From Varroa destructor (Eukaryota; Arthropoda; Arachnida; Mesostigmata; Varroidae): 64,000 bases of DNA. Numbering within the stretch: the first letter of the stretch is position 1; every line of letters starts with the position of its first letter. The position numbers and the translations under genes are program-made. The stretch is from NCBI RefSeq assembly GCF_002443255.2, contig NW_019211455.1, forward strand, positions 44,650,103-44,714,102. Reading direction: 5' to 3'. This document shows positions 26,651 to 37,690 of the stretch, one piece after another. The notes under the pieces are model-generated. The model searched no databases. It had not been told where the DNA came from and saw only the letters and a program-made list of their open reading frames with translations.

Positions 26651-29483
26651 TGCTTGTGGTCAAGATCTGAGGCCTGACGGTGGCGAGTGATGACGCTAGT
26701 GGAGGAATAGTCCTACTCGTAGAGTTAGGCTTTGGGAGGTAGCCCCATAGAAGCGGTGAACCGCCATTGTCACACAGCCGCCGCTGTGCCGGATTCGGCT
26801 GTTGCTTGAGGTTAACTTTCCGCCCCGTTGGTTATGAAACATAGCCGCATGATGCAACGCGCGAGAGGCCGCCGAACTGAAAGCGTGAGTGTGTCTGCTT
26901 GCAAGACAAAATGGGTCCTTACTTTCGGGTCCCACCATAGTTACGATTAAAGTTGACGGTACTACGGTTTCTGCTATTGTTAACGGCAGCTCTGCCATCA
27001 GACTCAAGGCGGCTTGTCGGACGTGGTTGTCTCGGCTAAAGTGAGTGCGCCCAGGGAGATGTGGAAGTTGACCTGGCAACTGTAATGAGACTCGTGATGG
27101 AATTGAGTTACACTTCTTGGAAACCTAGCGGCTTGATTTGTAAAGCCTGTAGAAGCTCTAGAATAAGCTGCAGAATTGCGAAAGCTTTCCAGCACCAGTG
27201 TTACAACACATCTTTAGTAAATAGGACTGCTTGCTCCTTGCAGGATAAACATGGTCCCGTTTAGAAGTTCTCGGGTGAGCCTTCCTGTTGACCTCGCAAC
27301 TAGATGCTTCCATCAGCACCGTCCCGTCCAGTCGCCCCATAATCACAAAAACGTATCCCACCGTCCGCACAAACATCTTCGGTATATTCCGCTGCCAATG
27401 TTCCTTCTAAATTCCATCATTTTATGGCTACTACGCCTCATTCAAGCTCCTGGGCATCGGGAGAATGGTAAGAAAATTACAGGCCGAAAAATAACTTGGG
27501 TCAACGAAGGTAAAAGAGAAAAAGTAAAAGGCTTTACAATAACAGTAAAGGCCTATGTACAAGTATGTACCTTGGATCGAATAGAATTGAAATTAAAGGC
27601 GAAAAGTTCTCAGGAAGTAGGACTTCTCCCCGCCACCCAAGTGGCAATTTTCAAGACTTTATATCTCCTTCTCTATCTCTTCCTACTTATTTTCTTGCTC
27701 TGCAGCCTTTTCTCGTTCTTGCTTGTTCTCATTTTGCCCTAGTCTCATTTTGCCTACCTCGTTCCGACTTGCCCGCTCACCATAGCCACAGCGAGCTCTG
27801 TGGAAGCCTTTGCTTTTCGTTAAAGTTTTTGTGGTGAGTCTACATCTCCTATTTCCACCGCCATTTGACTACGACACGTCGGTTAGGCACAGTTGTAATG
27901 CCTGTTTGCTTTCGTGGCTAGCCTTGGTGGCCTGCCGACAGTGCTGTTCTATGATGATTACATTTTCAATAATACGTTGTAACACCCGCCATTTCCGAAT
28001 AGGAATCGCGGCTGTTACAGCGGCGAAGCGACAGGCTTATGGGCCTAAAAGAAGCCAGCTATAGTGGGACACGAACTCTATTCCGATTCCACCGACCGCT
28101 TTCTGGTCCCTTCTCTTAGAATAGTCTTCAACAGAAATTACCGAAAGACAACCACTACGGGAATAGCTATAGTGGTGAATTCGACGCACCCTCGTTGGCG
28201 CCAGCCGCACTAAAGTTTTCCCAGGAGAGTTGTTGAAACAACCCGAAACAAAATAACGCAAGTTCATGGAGATCTCTTCTGGTGCTTCCCGATTACAGTG
28301 ATTCCTACAATTAAACCTAAGAGCCTAAGGCGCTCCAATGCCTGACCACATGTCTGAACGTACTCCAGAGCAACTATAGGCAAACCAGCAAAAGGTCAAA
28401 TAATATCCTGCTATAAGCCCTATGGCACCCGTACCAGTATGTCCTCTGCAAGAGTTTCGCATTGAATGCTGGACGCTAGACGCTGCAATACCGTGTCGCA
28501 TTGCCCCCTGCTGTTGCATTTCGCTCTGTCGAACTCGATTATTTTATGAGGACTTCCGGAACTAGCGAGTCAAACCGGTCCTATCTTTTATTTAAATCAG
28601 ATTGTCTGTCGCGCTAATTTTTCCAGGGAGGAGGACCCTGCTGGCAGAAGATGACTCTAACGGGCGTCAAAAATAGGTATTTTTACTCTTTCTAGTTTAA
28701 CGAATTCACCTTTTAGCATTATCCACATTTCCCTCTTCGATTCCTTTCGCCAGTTACGAGAATCGAGGACGGGCCAAAAGTAAAAGTCAAGACAGCGAAG
28801 GATGGCGAGAAGGGGGCCTTACGCAGAGCAACTTTTGAGATCGGCCAGAAAATTGGCAGGTCCTGAATGTGGCTGCGGCAATGGCAGCGGCGAACGGAAG
28901 CGGTATTGGGTAAATAGCGTAAAAGCTCCAGTGGTGCAAAAATAATAAAGAGGCAAAAGGAGCCTTTTCCATTTGATTCCACCAGTAGTTGCCTGGTTCT
29001 CCTGTTGTTTTTTCAACTCCGCCCCTCCCTCTCGCTCTATTTTGCCGTCCTACGCGCGCGCTTTTTCGAATTCCGTTTTCGTTGCCACAGCCGCTGCTCC
29101 CTGCAGCAGCTACTCGTGCTTACTGCCTATAGGTAACAACATTAAGCCAAAGTATGGTGGGTTCGTGCTTAGAGATGATAAAGCTTTATAACGTCGACGA
29201 TAGAGACACATTAAGAAATGAAGCCTGTTGTGAGAGTAGGAAAAAGAGACCGAGTTGAATGTATATATATGTGCGTCCCTTGCATAGTTATCATTGTCGA
29301 TTTTCTATCTATGTACCTCATATCAGACAGAACTGAAAAGAATTCGTTGGAGAAGAAGGTATTTAGGCAAAGATTATCGTATGTTGCCATCTATTCTATC
29401 GCACTTGGAGTTTTTAAACTAAACCTATATTCTACCTTATTGCCATTGTTGTTCTTTAATCGTTTTTGTTGTTGTTGTTACAG

Positions 29484-29540
29484 GTTTCCGGTCCGCTTCT
29501 CTGGTATCCTACTGTCGAAAATTATGCCAAAGCGTGAAGA
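29484..29540 (+). other. 5' untranslated part of the first coding plexin exon
   Basis: The sequence before the start codon has a clear splice acceptor. A T-rich tract with repeated GTT is followed by TTACAG ending at 29483, so the coding exon probably begins at 29484 and is joined to an upstream non-coding exon. The 57-nt leader is in frame with the plexin ORF but is closed by TGA at 29535-29537, so translation cannot enter from further upstream. If transcription instead starts close by, this would be an ordinary leader rather than a spliced one. Confidence 0.6.
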
Positions 29541-29544
29541 ATGA
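29524..29544 (+). promoter_or_regulatory. Six-codon uORF overlapping the plexin start codon
   Basis: An ATG at 29524 (A at -3) opens a reading frame of six codons, MPKREE. It ends in TGA at 29542-29544, which overlaps the plexin ATG at 29541 as ATGA. By general knowledge of eukaryotic translation, such an overlapping uORF would lower initiation at 29541 and could favour Met43 (29667), which also has A at -3. The geometry is read directly from the sequence; the regulatory role is inferred. Confidence 0.45.
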
Positions 29545-30959
29545 CGCGCGTCGACGAGCCCTCGAGCTTTCGTCGCCCCCGGCTCCAAGCCGTCCAGTTC
29601 GTCAACACCTCGACCACGACGAACACAAAGAAAGTGGGGCTACCGACGAGATCAATAAGCGCGACGATGATTCCCGCGATTCGCTTGACGGTTCGGCGTC
29701 GAAGCGCCGCGGCTTCCCACCTGAAATCGCCATGGCGACGGCGTCACCGTCCCTGGTCACCGCTCGAACAGCTGTTCAGTCTAGTGTTGCTGAGTGTTTT
29801 GGTAGTGCAAATAGCGCCTGCCGTACGCTTAATTGGCAGCGGTCCTGGAAGCAATGGGAGACGCAGCACCGGCGCCATCTCTAGCGGCAGCATCGGCGTT
29901 AGTGAATTTCGGTTACCGGGCAATCATTCAGTCAACTTGACGCACATTATCGTCAATCCGACGACAGGTCACCTGTTCGCCGGTGCAACAAACGTCATTA
30001 TGGAGTTTAATGAAAATCTAACGCTGGTTCGGAGCGTTGCCACTGGTCCGGAATGGGACCACGAGCATTGTCCGCCCACGAATTGCAACGGCACAGGGTA
30101 CAAGACTCGGCCGACAAACACGATCAACAAAGTCTTACTCATTGATGAAGAGAGCCGTAAACTGATCGTATGCGGGAGTACGCACCAGGGCGCCTGTCAG
30201 CGTATGGAGCTGAGCGACATTACGGACAAGGAGCCTATCGTGCCGATTCCGGTGGCAACAAACGATGAAAATTCGTCTTCGTTCGCTATGATTGGCCCGG
30301 CGAAATATGGTGACGTTCAACAACGAATGCTTTACGTGGCGACGACGCGGACCCGCTACGGAACCTATAGTGACATCCGGCCGGCGATTTCCGGTCGAAG
30401 TCTCGAGCAGGGCGATTTGTTCAGCATTCTCGAGCATTCATTCTCGACCATTGCACGCGTGGATCTTGGCACAACTGTCAAAGACTATTACCTCGTCAGT
30501 TACGTGTACGGATTTCACACTGATGATTATGTCTATTTTGCCACCGTTCAGATGCGAAGTCATTTGCTACAGCTGCAGGAGTTGGGGTACAATTCACGGT
30601 TAGCTCGGTTATGCGCTGGGGACCCGTCGTTCAATACCTACACCGAGATCAGCCTTGTTTGCAAGGGCGCAGACGGCACGGATTACAATTTGCTTCAGGA
30701 CGCCACCGTTGTCGAGGCCGGGTCCGACCTTGCACGGTCGCTCGGTCTGAGGGATGAGCGTCGAATCTTTGTGGGCGCGTTTGCTCAGAGCGTCGATCAT
30801 ACGACAAAAGTTAGCGGCCGCTCCGCGATCTGTATCTATCCGCTGCGACAGATCGAGAAGATGTTTACCGAGAATATTCACATGTGCTACAACGGCACCG
30901 TGGCGACAAGGAACATGGACTACGTAGCCGGCAGTCTGGCCGACTGTCCTGCTCCCGGG
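29541..30959 (+). CDS. Plexin, first coding exon: signal segment and most of the sema domain
   Basis: Plexins are transmembrane receptors for semaphorins that act in axon guidance and cell-shape control. This exon encodes 473 residues and ends in phase 0 at a CCCGGG|GTGAGT donor. Residues 1-72 are Arg/Ser/Pro rich. Residues 77-92 form a hydrophobic segment ending in APA, read as a signal peptide core. The sema beta-propeller starts near residue 120. Plexin-type landmarks are KVLLID (197-202), LIVCGS (208-213), AISGRSL (282-288), YVYGF (321-325), LARLC (354-358), FNTYTEISLVC (364-374), DYNLLQDA (381-388) and CIYPL (431-435). Cysteines lie at 177, 182, 211, 219, 358, 374, 431, 449 and 469, with N-glycosylation sequons at 128, 132, 159, 183 and 451. 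ATG 29541 was chosen because a TGA lies in frame at 29535; Met43 (29667) is an alternative start nearer the signal segment. The plexin call is firm; PlexA versus PlexB is unresolved, with a weak lean to PlexB. Confidence 0.95.
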
Positions 30960-33813
30960 GTGAGTCCAGACATGAATATAAGTTAACAAACATGCTAGCC
31001 GACATACGTAGTTACGATGAAATAAAACCTGGAGGTGTGTATACGTATATTTGTTTTCCCAGAAATAGGTACGAACTTCTTCAATCAATCAGTATATTTT
31101 AAAAGAGCACGCTATTCGTGCCATCGTTACCTAACTGCTGAAATTTCAAATAGCGAGGATGATCTAACATATGTTTATATACACAGTTTTTATGTATGTT
31201 ATGAATGAAGTGCCATGCACTCAACGTACTTAGTTGTTAACTTTATTTTTTGCTACTTTTACTGGCATACATCAATATGCCTTACCGTTAGCAATTTTCG
31301 GAGTCATTTCTTACCACTTTTTAATTCATGCGAATAACTGACGTCAATAAAACCTACAAATAAAGAAAGACGGCCTGCTCTTGTAAAATGTTGTGTGCTT
31401 GACGAATTCCATGCAGATACAGCATGTACGATCAATTTACGGCTGCACGTAGGCAAAGCAAAAACGGGTTGAATCTATAAGATAAATAACACTTTAGTTT
31501 CTTGCCTTAAACAAGGATTTGTTGCTGAAGGCAAGGCCAGTATGTTAGAGAACGACAGTCTTGTATTTCTTGGCCGTTGAGGCATACTGCTGGATCTTTG
31601 TTTCAAGATGGAAGATTTTATGGACGGTTTTTTTAGTTTCTGATTTATTACTAGTTCTTACACTAGTGCGTATAGGTAGTGACAATAGCAATTTCATTGT
31701 AACACGGACATGTCGTTAAATACACTGTGAGGCAAGAATATTCGATACTGCGGGAACTCGAGAGTCTGAGGGAATGATCGGGAAAGAAAAAAGAAGGAGG
31801 CTAGGACGCTGGGTCTGCCAAACGAAAGAAACGAGATAATCAAGCGCATCTTAAATTCTCGCTTGTTTTGTTGTCTTCCTTTCTCAAACTGGTTATTGGA
31901 CAGTTTGCGCCTTTATGGATGCTGACATTTGCATCGAAAAAAGCGCGTATCAACATCAGCAGCTCCTTCCCTCAGTTGTACAACTACAGCACGAATGAGC
32001 ATGGTATAAAATTAACTTGGCCGAACGAAGTTCTTCAAGGCCCTGTATCTACCATGAATGGGTCTGTGGAGATTTGGCTCCCTGTATTAGTACACGTTTC
32101 GCCCAGTACACACAACACGCGATGTTAATCAAACAGTAATAGATGAAATCCATGTCCTTCCAAATTTTTTTTAGCTACCTTTCTCTGCCTATCTATCTGT
32201 GGTTTGTGTCTCCCCACGTATACATTGACGCAAATGTGCCTATCTTGCAATGGAGAAAGCTGCTTCAGTCAGGGTTACGGCCAACCACGAACCAGCGCCT
32301 GGGACGCCAAACACTTGACGCAGTTGACAGATCCAGCTGAACGCGGGGAAGCCTGTCTGCAGGGTCTCCTTATCCTTAGGCTTTGTATCGTCGCCCAGTT
32401 GCGGTCGTTCGAACAACATGCGATAATTCTATGCCTTGTGGGCCGCCTTAGTCTGTTGGATTGCTCTGATGGGTTGGTCCCATCGACGATCGCCGCCACA
32501 TCTACCATCGCTTACTGTACAATATGAATGCAACAAATGCATTTATTGATCATCGGCCTGGACAATCGGCAAGTGAATCAAGCTCCAGGGCCCAGTAGCA
32601 TGGTGTTATCCGGAATCGTATGAGGATCTTGCCTGGGTCTTTCTCGCAGCTGTAGTAACAGTCCGTAGCCCACCTATGGTCGACGATCATAGCAAGAGAG
32701 CAGGAAAAGTGAGCTGCGATGGTGGCCGTTGTCCGGCTCAGTTCTGCTCATTGTCGATATGGACGAACCTGCTTATATGTACATATATATGTCCATATGG
32801 GTGTTTGCGATAGTGGAGCCGATCCCAGTGCGTAGTAATTGTAGTTGTAGTGCTTGTTCTTACTCTGTCAACTATGCTAGCACTATTTTCAGCGTCCTTT
32901 TCTACGGATGATTCAGTAGGTAAGCACCTAAATAGGCGAGGGTGTTTTTTCTATCATGTTTTCCTGCACAAAGATACTCGTGCCATAACGAAGTGACCGA
33001 CGGTCGCTTCACTATTACGACCATATCCGGGACAACGAGTGATAGCCTTCTTGTTCGATAGACCACTAGCTACCACTGACCGCGGCTTATTCCGAGTCGA
33101 GTTTTGATGTACCATGGAATCGGTCCATGGATCGCGGACGAGTGAGAAAATGAAGACGTCTAAGTGCCCGGTAGCCCATTGATAGCGAGCGACTAATGGT
33201 GGAAGCATATATATAGGGACTTAGAGGGAAGGTTCTATCGATGCCTCTGTAACCAGATCCTGATGGCCGTCAAAGGAAACCGGCAGTAGGGATTCTACAG
33301 GGTCGCGCTAGAAGAAAGCCCTGGGCGTTCAGCGAGATGTTCGCCAAAAGCGTTAGGGCAAACTACCGACTTCTGTCTCTTGCGTAGTCTTTGTCGTTTG
33401 GCTGGCTGTGACCGTTAACCATTCAGCCGGTCTCAGTAGCTTTGCCCTACGGCGGCAGTGGGAGCAACAAAAAAAAGCGGAACAGCTCGAGGTTTCCGGC
33501 AGTGTCTTGGTTCTCTTTTTTGGGCAGATAGCAGTCAAGATCATAGAACACTGTCATCTCACTGTACTGTATGATCCGATGGACACGGACAATCGTTCTG
33601 TCAGCCTGCTTCGTTTCCCTTGAGTTCTAACACACTTGTCAACCGCGGTCCTACTACTTCATGCCCAAGCGATGCGAACTTCTTTCTCAGCTCTCGCCTA
33701 TGTACCACTACATACGAATAAGACCCTTCTTACTAATAGAATAGGCAGCAACGGCGGGACCATAGGATTAGGACAAGACTCTTTGTGAAGCCACTTCTCC
33801 GCATGATGATCAG

Positions 33814-33828
33814 CTACTACTACTACTA
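33814..33828 (+). repeat. (CTA)5 microsatellite
   Basis: Five CTA units within the intron between the two plexin coding exons. Confidence 0.85.
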
Positions 33829-34746
33829 CGCAAAAGGTATTGGCGAGACGATAAACTCTTGTCTATCTACTTTTATTTACTTGTTGTAATTAGATGTGTG
33901 TTGCACACGGTAGCTTGCGCGTCCGCAACGCTGTCTGCTGCCGGATTTAAAAAAGTATTTATGTACACTTTATTCTGAAGTCGTGCCGGTAGCTGGAATC
34001 GCCATACTGGCTGCATCGCCAGCTTTCTGCTCTATAGGATCGGTGCAGGCCTCTTTATATCTGATGTAAAAGCGTCACTGGGTAACATCAAGAGACGCGT
34101 AGAAATGAAATAGCTGGTTGGGCGGCGCGCTGAATACCTTCTTCGTAGCCAAACCTACGTCCACGCTGCTGCACAACTCCCGTGCCATCGTGTCTGGCAG
34201 TGGCCCAGTGTTGATCCTCTCAGCGGTCCACGCCGCGCTTCATGGCGGGCGCCAGTTGTTGACTGTCGGGACGACAGCTAGTAGCGGCATCGTTTGACTA
34301 CCTCTTCCTTGCCACGTGCATCTCTCTCGTTCCTCTTTGGTCGTCTATCACTTTTTTAACACACTCTCCGAAACGCGGTCTGCACTTGGCCTGTGTCCTG
34401 CGCTGTCGAACGAGAAGAACTCTGTACAACATGAACTTTGTGAAGTTTTCTTTTCCTTCTTCCACTTGGAATGATGGCTGTAGTGGTAACGGCAAGAAAG
34501 GCCGATACAGGTAGCACTAGATGGGCGAACAGGGCGAGGGCGCCCGCCATCTATTGTAACTTATCGTAACAGCCGGACAACGCTGCTTGACTAGATCCCC
34601 GTAAAACAAGAGTGTAGATAATTAAAGACCATTTTCTTTGCGGGGAAACTAGCAGCGGACGATGGTCGCTACTGAGAGTAGTGTAGACTGTTGCAGAGAC
34701 TGTGACTCTGCAGGCTACGGCTACATTCTAAATATGTTGCGGAAGT

Positions 34747-34956
34747 ATGAAAGTAGAAGACCACCATGGTAACGATGGAGTTAACGGAGTGCGCCTCGAG
34801 GCGATGCTTTACGCTTCGTCAACGGACGAAGCCGCTCGGCTGGGTGGACCGCCAACGTCTAGCGAAAAACCCATGCCGATGCTTCGAGACGATGACGCTG
34901 GCATCAACTATGTTTGCCCAAGCTGTTCGTTGAAGATGATTGCCGAGTGGACGTGA
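34747..34956 (+). other. Small 69-codon ORF with a CPSC motif, unrecognised
   Basis: The frame starts ATG at 34747 and is acidic and polar (MKVEDHHGNDG at the start, MLRDDDAG later). It ends with NYVCPSCSLKMIAEWT before TGA at 34954. CPSC resembles half of a zinc ribbon, but no second cysteine pair is present. An in-frame TAA lies a few codons upstream. It sits inside the 14.7-kb plexin intron on the same strand. It could be a nested small gene, an exon fragment or chance. Confidence 0.15.
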
Positions 34957-36008
34957 AGCGATCCACTAAACCGGTGAGTCTTTGAGCATCGCTAGCCTAA
35001 AAACCCCTGAAACCCCTGACTTTTTTCGTTAATTAAAGTTACAAGAGTTGACGCATCTAGATTACATTGCGTCGATGGTTTTTACGGGATGGGTCCTAGT
35101 TCCATATGGATCGTAGACTCGGTTAAAAGTTTGATGGATGTTTGTAGTTGTCGTGATGGCAGATCCTTGAAAACTAACGTTTCTACTGACTCTTCTACAG
35201 CTGCAGTCACTCGGGATCGAGCATTTGTCTGTTCTAAGTGAGCAAACGGCTGCAGGAGGAGTAGCATGTATAAAATGAGAAATTAGAGTAAGCGAAGCTC
35301 CCCACAGCTTGACGTTAACCAGTGCTCGGTTTTCCGCTTTGTTCTTTATCGGCATTCCGTCACCTTACTTTCGAGTAAACCCACAGCTTCAGTTCCCCAC
35401 GGGCCCAGGCACCCACGGGCTTTCATCCCCCCTGCCACTTCCGGTTCTCGAGGACCGGCTTAAAGCAGAATGGCCTCATAGTAGGCCATGTTCAGAGAAG
35501 CTGTCCTTGTCGTCACGGTTCGAAATCGGAAACCGTAACACGCTTCCTTCTTATTCGCAACTAAGCCTATTTTTGGGTGAAGTGGGGGATCTTGCATCGC
35601 CTTAAAATGAGATGCCTTATGGGCATCTACTTTCGGCGTTTTCGATTGACTACGAGCTGCTCTGCTAAGCCTGACTATCCGTTGCCCTGCTCGTTGGGCT
35701 GCAGCTCCGAAACTCATAGAAAATGGCTGAAAACCGGGGCAGTGGCTGCCCGCGATGATTTGCTAATCTTTTCAATAACTGATAAAGAACGAACTACGCC
35801 TCTGTATCAGTTTAAGCAATATTCTCTCGGCTGTACGGCAGACGTTGCTTCAGAGGTACTAGTCGTTAACTTTAGGCTTTTGTTTTGCTGCCAATACCCA
35901 AAATTATGCTTCAAGGTTTAGCACGCAGTATAAAACACCATCATCATAAGTAACAAACATCAGGAAAAACTTCGAATCTAAACTATATGAAGTAGCTATC
36001 TTCTCCTT

Positions 36009-36071
36009 CATGGTAGACACGTATATTTTCATGGTAGACACGTATATTTTCATGGTAGACACGTATATTTT
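36009..36071 (+). repeat. Three tandem copies of a 21-bp unit
   Basis: The unit CATGGTAGACACGTATATTTT is repeated exactly at 36009, 36030 and 36051, followed by a longer T run. Since 21 is a multiple of three, an antisense frame shows three copies of a seven-residue unit, but nothing supports translation. Confidence 0.95.
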
Positions 36072-36322
36072 TTTTTTCACAATGGAGAAATTCTAAATCT
36101 ATGTTGAATTTAGGCACTACAATTCCAGCTTCACTATTGTAGTTGAATGCCAGCGAAACCTCGTCAGCGTGCGATATTTGCATTCAGTGATGCAAAAGCG
36201 GTTGTTTCCGACACGACTGAACGGATATGGGCTACTGCCCTGCTATTTTTACAAAACGTATTTTTTCACTGACCGCTAGTTACATTTGGTCACGCTGGCG
36301 CAAATTAGACAATTTGTTTTAT

Positions 36323-36335
36323 TATATATATATAT
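36323..36335 (+). repeat. Short TA dinucleotide run
   Basis: About six TA units in an AT-rich intronic stretch. Confidence 0.85.
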
Positions 36336-37374
36336 TGCTGGTGAACATGACAATGGCTCGTTCGTCCTGTTTCTAATACTCGTGTTGTTATTTTATCTTT
36401 AACTCCTGCGATAGCTAAGAAAATAACCAGGAAGCACCGTGATACCACAAACCCAATTATTACTTAACTTCCGCCGTGGCTGCAGCCCCGTTCGCTTTAG
36501 CCCTATATAACTTCAGTGTCCGTATAACAACGACCACTAGACACGTTCCTGTCTAGCGAACAGCTGCCATTGCAGCTGCAGGAGTGGCAGCAGCAACAAC
36601 AGCTCTAACGCGTATAGCATTATGCCGTTTATGATCTCCAGGCACACGTCCGCTTGCCTTTCCAGTCTCATCATTGCCGTTGTCGGCGTCGGCTGGTTCT
36701 TTTTGTCGTTGGACCTATCAAATAAATTACAGCCGCCCTTTCCGCTGCTTTACTTTTTTGAGTCGCCGTCATCGATAATCGGCCCGGCGCCGGCTTCGAG
36801 TCCGGCCTCGGATGCTGTCTAACTCGCAGCCAACGGCTCTTACTGCTAAACGTCTATAACATGGAGACGGCGGGTTTATAGTGGACCCATGGACATTTGG
36901 GTGCTAGCAGCACCAGTCATAGAATAATACTGATAGACATCGTCGTCGAAGGAAGAAGGGTGCTCAGTTGAATGTGCCTGATGGGCAACTGTTGTCTATT
37001 GGTTTGCTGGACAACCCATCCATGAAGTATGTGGGTTTATACCAATTTTATGGAGAGCGTGCCTGCGGGGACGATGCTGAAGGCCGAGGACCCGCTAGCA
37101 AAGACGGAGCGGTTCATCATGGGTGAGACCCTTTGAGGATCACTTGGGACAGAGGGCTTCTTATCCCGTCGAAGGATGGTCGTGGCCATCGTTGCAGTAG
37201 GGGCAGAGGATCTTCCTACTGCTTTTTCTGCTGCCATCGCTGCCGAGCCTAAACCCGCGATAGATGTACTGTTATGAGGCACTATAGAAGATACTAGGTA
37301 CCATGGCCGTACTGGCTGCCTGGGCGTTCCGGGCTGTCTCTTTATTAACCTTTGCTCTCTCTCTTTCCTTGTAG

Positions 37375-37690
37375 TTGCGACGGTGGCGGTGGCAGCGGCG
37401 GTGCCTCAAGCTCTTCCATTATGGCACACGAACCCCAATTGCGGGACGACGAAGAAACCCAATAAGAAGGTCTTGGTCACCCTGTTTGGCTAGCGCTTTC
37501 CTTTGCAAAGCAAAAAAGAGATGCTGCTAGCAGCTTTTGTCGGCGATTGCCTTCCCGATCATGCAGGCTTGCGGCATTTTGGCTGAAAGTCCTCGTGGAG
37601 GTCTGTTACTGCTGCCATCATAGCTGGTGTCGCTCCTGGCCGCCATGAGATGATGATGAAATGCTTGTTCAATAAAGGAACAAGCCCTGG
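37375..37690 (+). other. Candidate intronic terminal exon (speculative)
   Basis: A textbook 3' splice site ends at 37374: an ATTAACC branch-like element, then a tract of about 20 pyrimidines, then GTAG. After it, one frame reads Cys-Asp, a Gly-rich stretch, Ser4, then an acidic tail ending in TAA at 37463-37465. In phase 0, the phase in which the plexin exon at 30959 ends, a basic frame of 51 codons ends in TAG at 37528. AATAAA follows at 37671. Splicing from 30959 to here would give a truncated sema protein with no membrane anchor. No family resemblance supports it, so it may be a decoy site. Confidence 0.15.
37663..37685 (+). repeat. 8-bp hairpin with AATAAA in its loop
   Basis: GCTTGTTC (37663-37670) pairs with GAACAAGC (37678-37685), leaving AATAAAG as the loop. 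AATAAA is the canonical animal polyadenylation hexamer. It lies about 206 nt after the stop of a short ORF that follows a strong splice acceptor at 37374, so it may belong to a terminal exon. It could equally be coincidence. Confidence 0.6.

Larger units (their letters stand above)
20641..29483. other. Non-coding interval immediately upstream of the first plexin coding exon
   Basis: No recognisable protein family is present. It includes a good donor-like AGTACAG|GTAAGC at 20643/20644 and a candidate short exon pair at 23302-23429 and 23562-23613. There is an AT-rich block from about 24230 to 24560 followed by a perfect 12-bp hairpin at 24604-24635. A ratchet-like TTCTAG|GTGAGT lies at 26644/26645. 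It ends in the acceptor at 29483. Most or all of it is probably intron if an upstream 5'-UTR exon exists. Confidence 0.5.

Noticed and set aside
27251..27742. 163-codon + strand ORF with hydrophobic C-terminus
   Set aside because: The hydrophobic end comes from a CT-rich tract; no family recognised and no splice support.
29534..29884. 116-codon + strand ORF overlapping the plexin start
   Set aside because: It is an out-of-frame shadow of the plexin exon.
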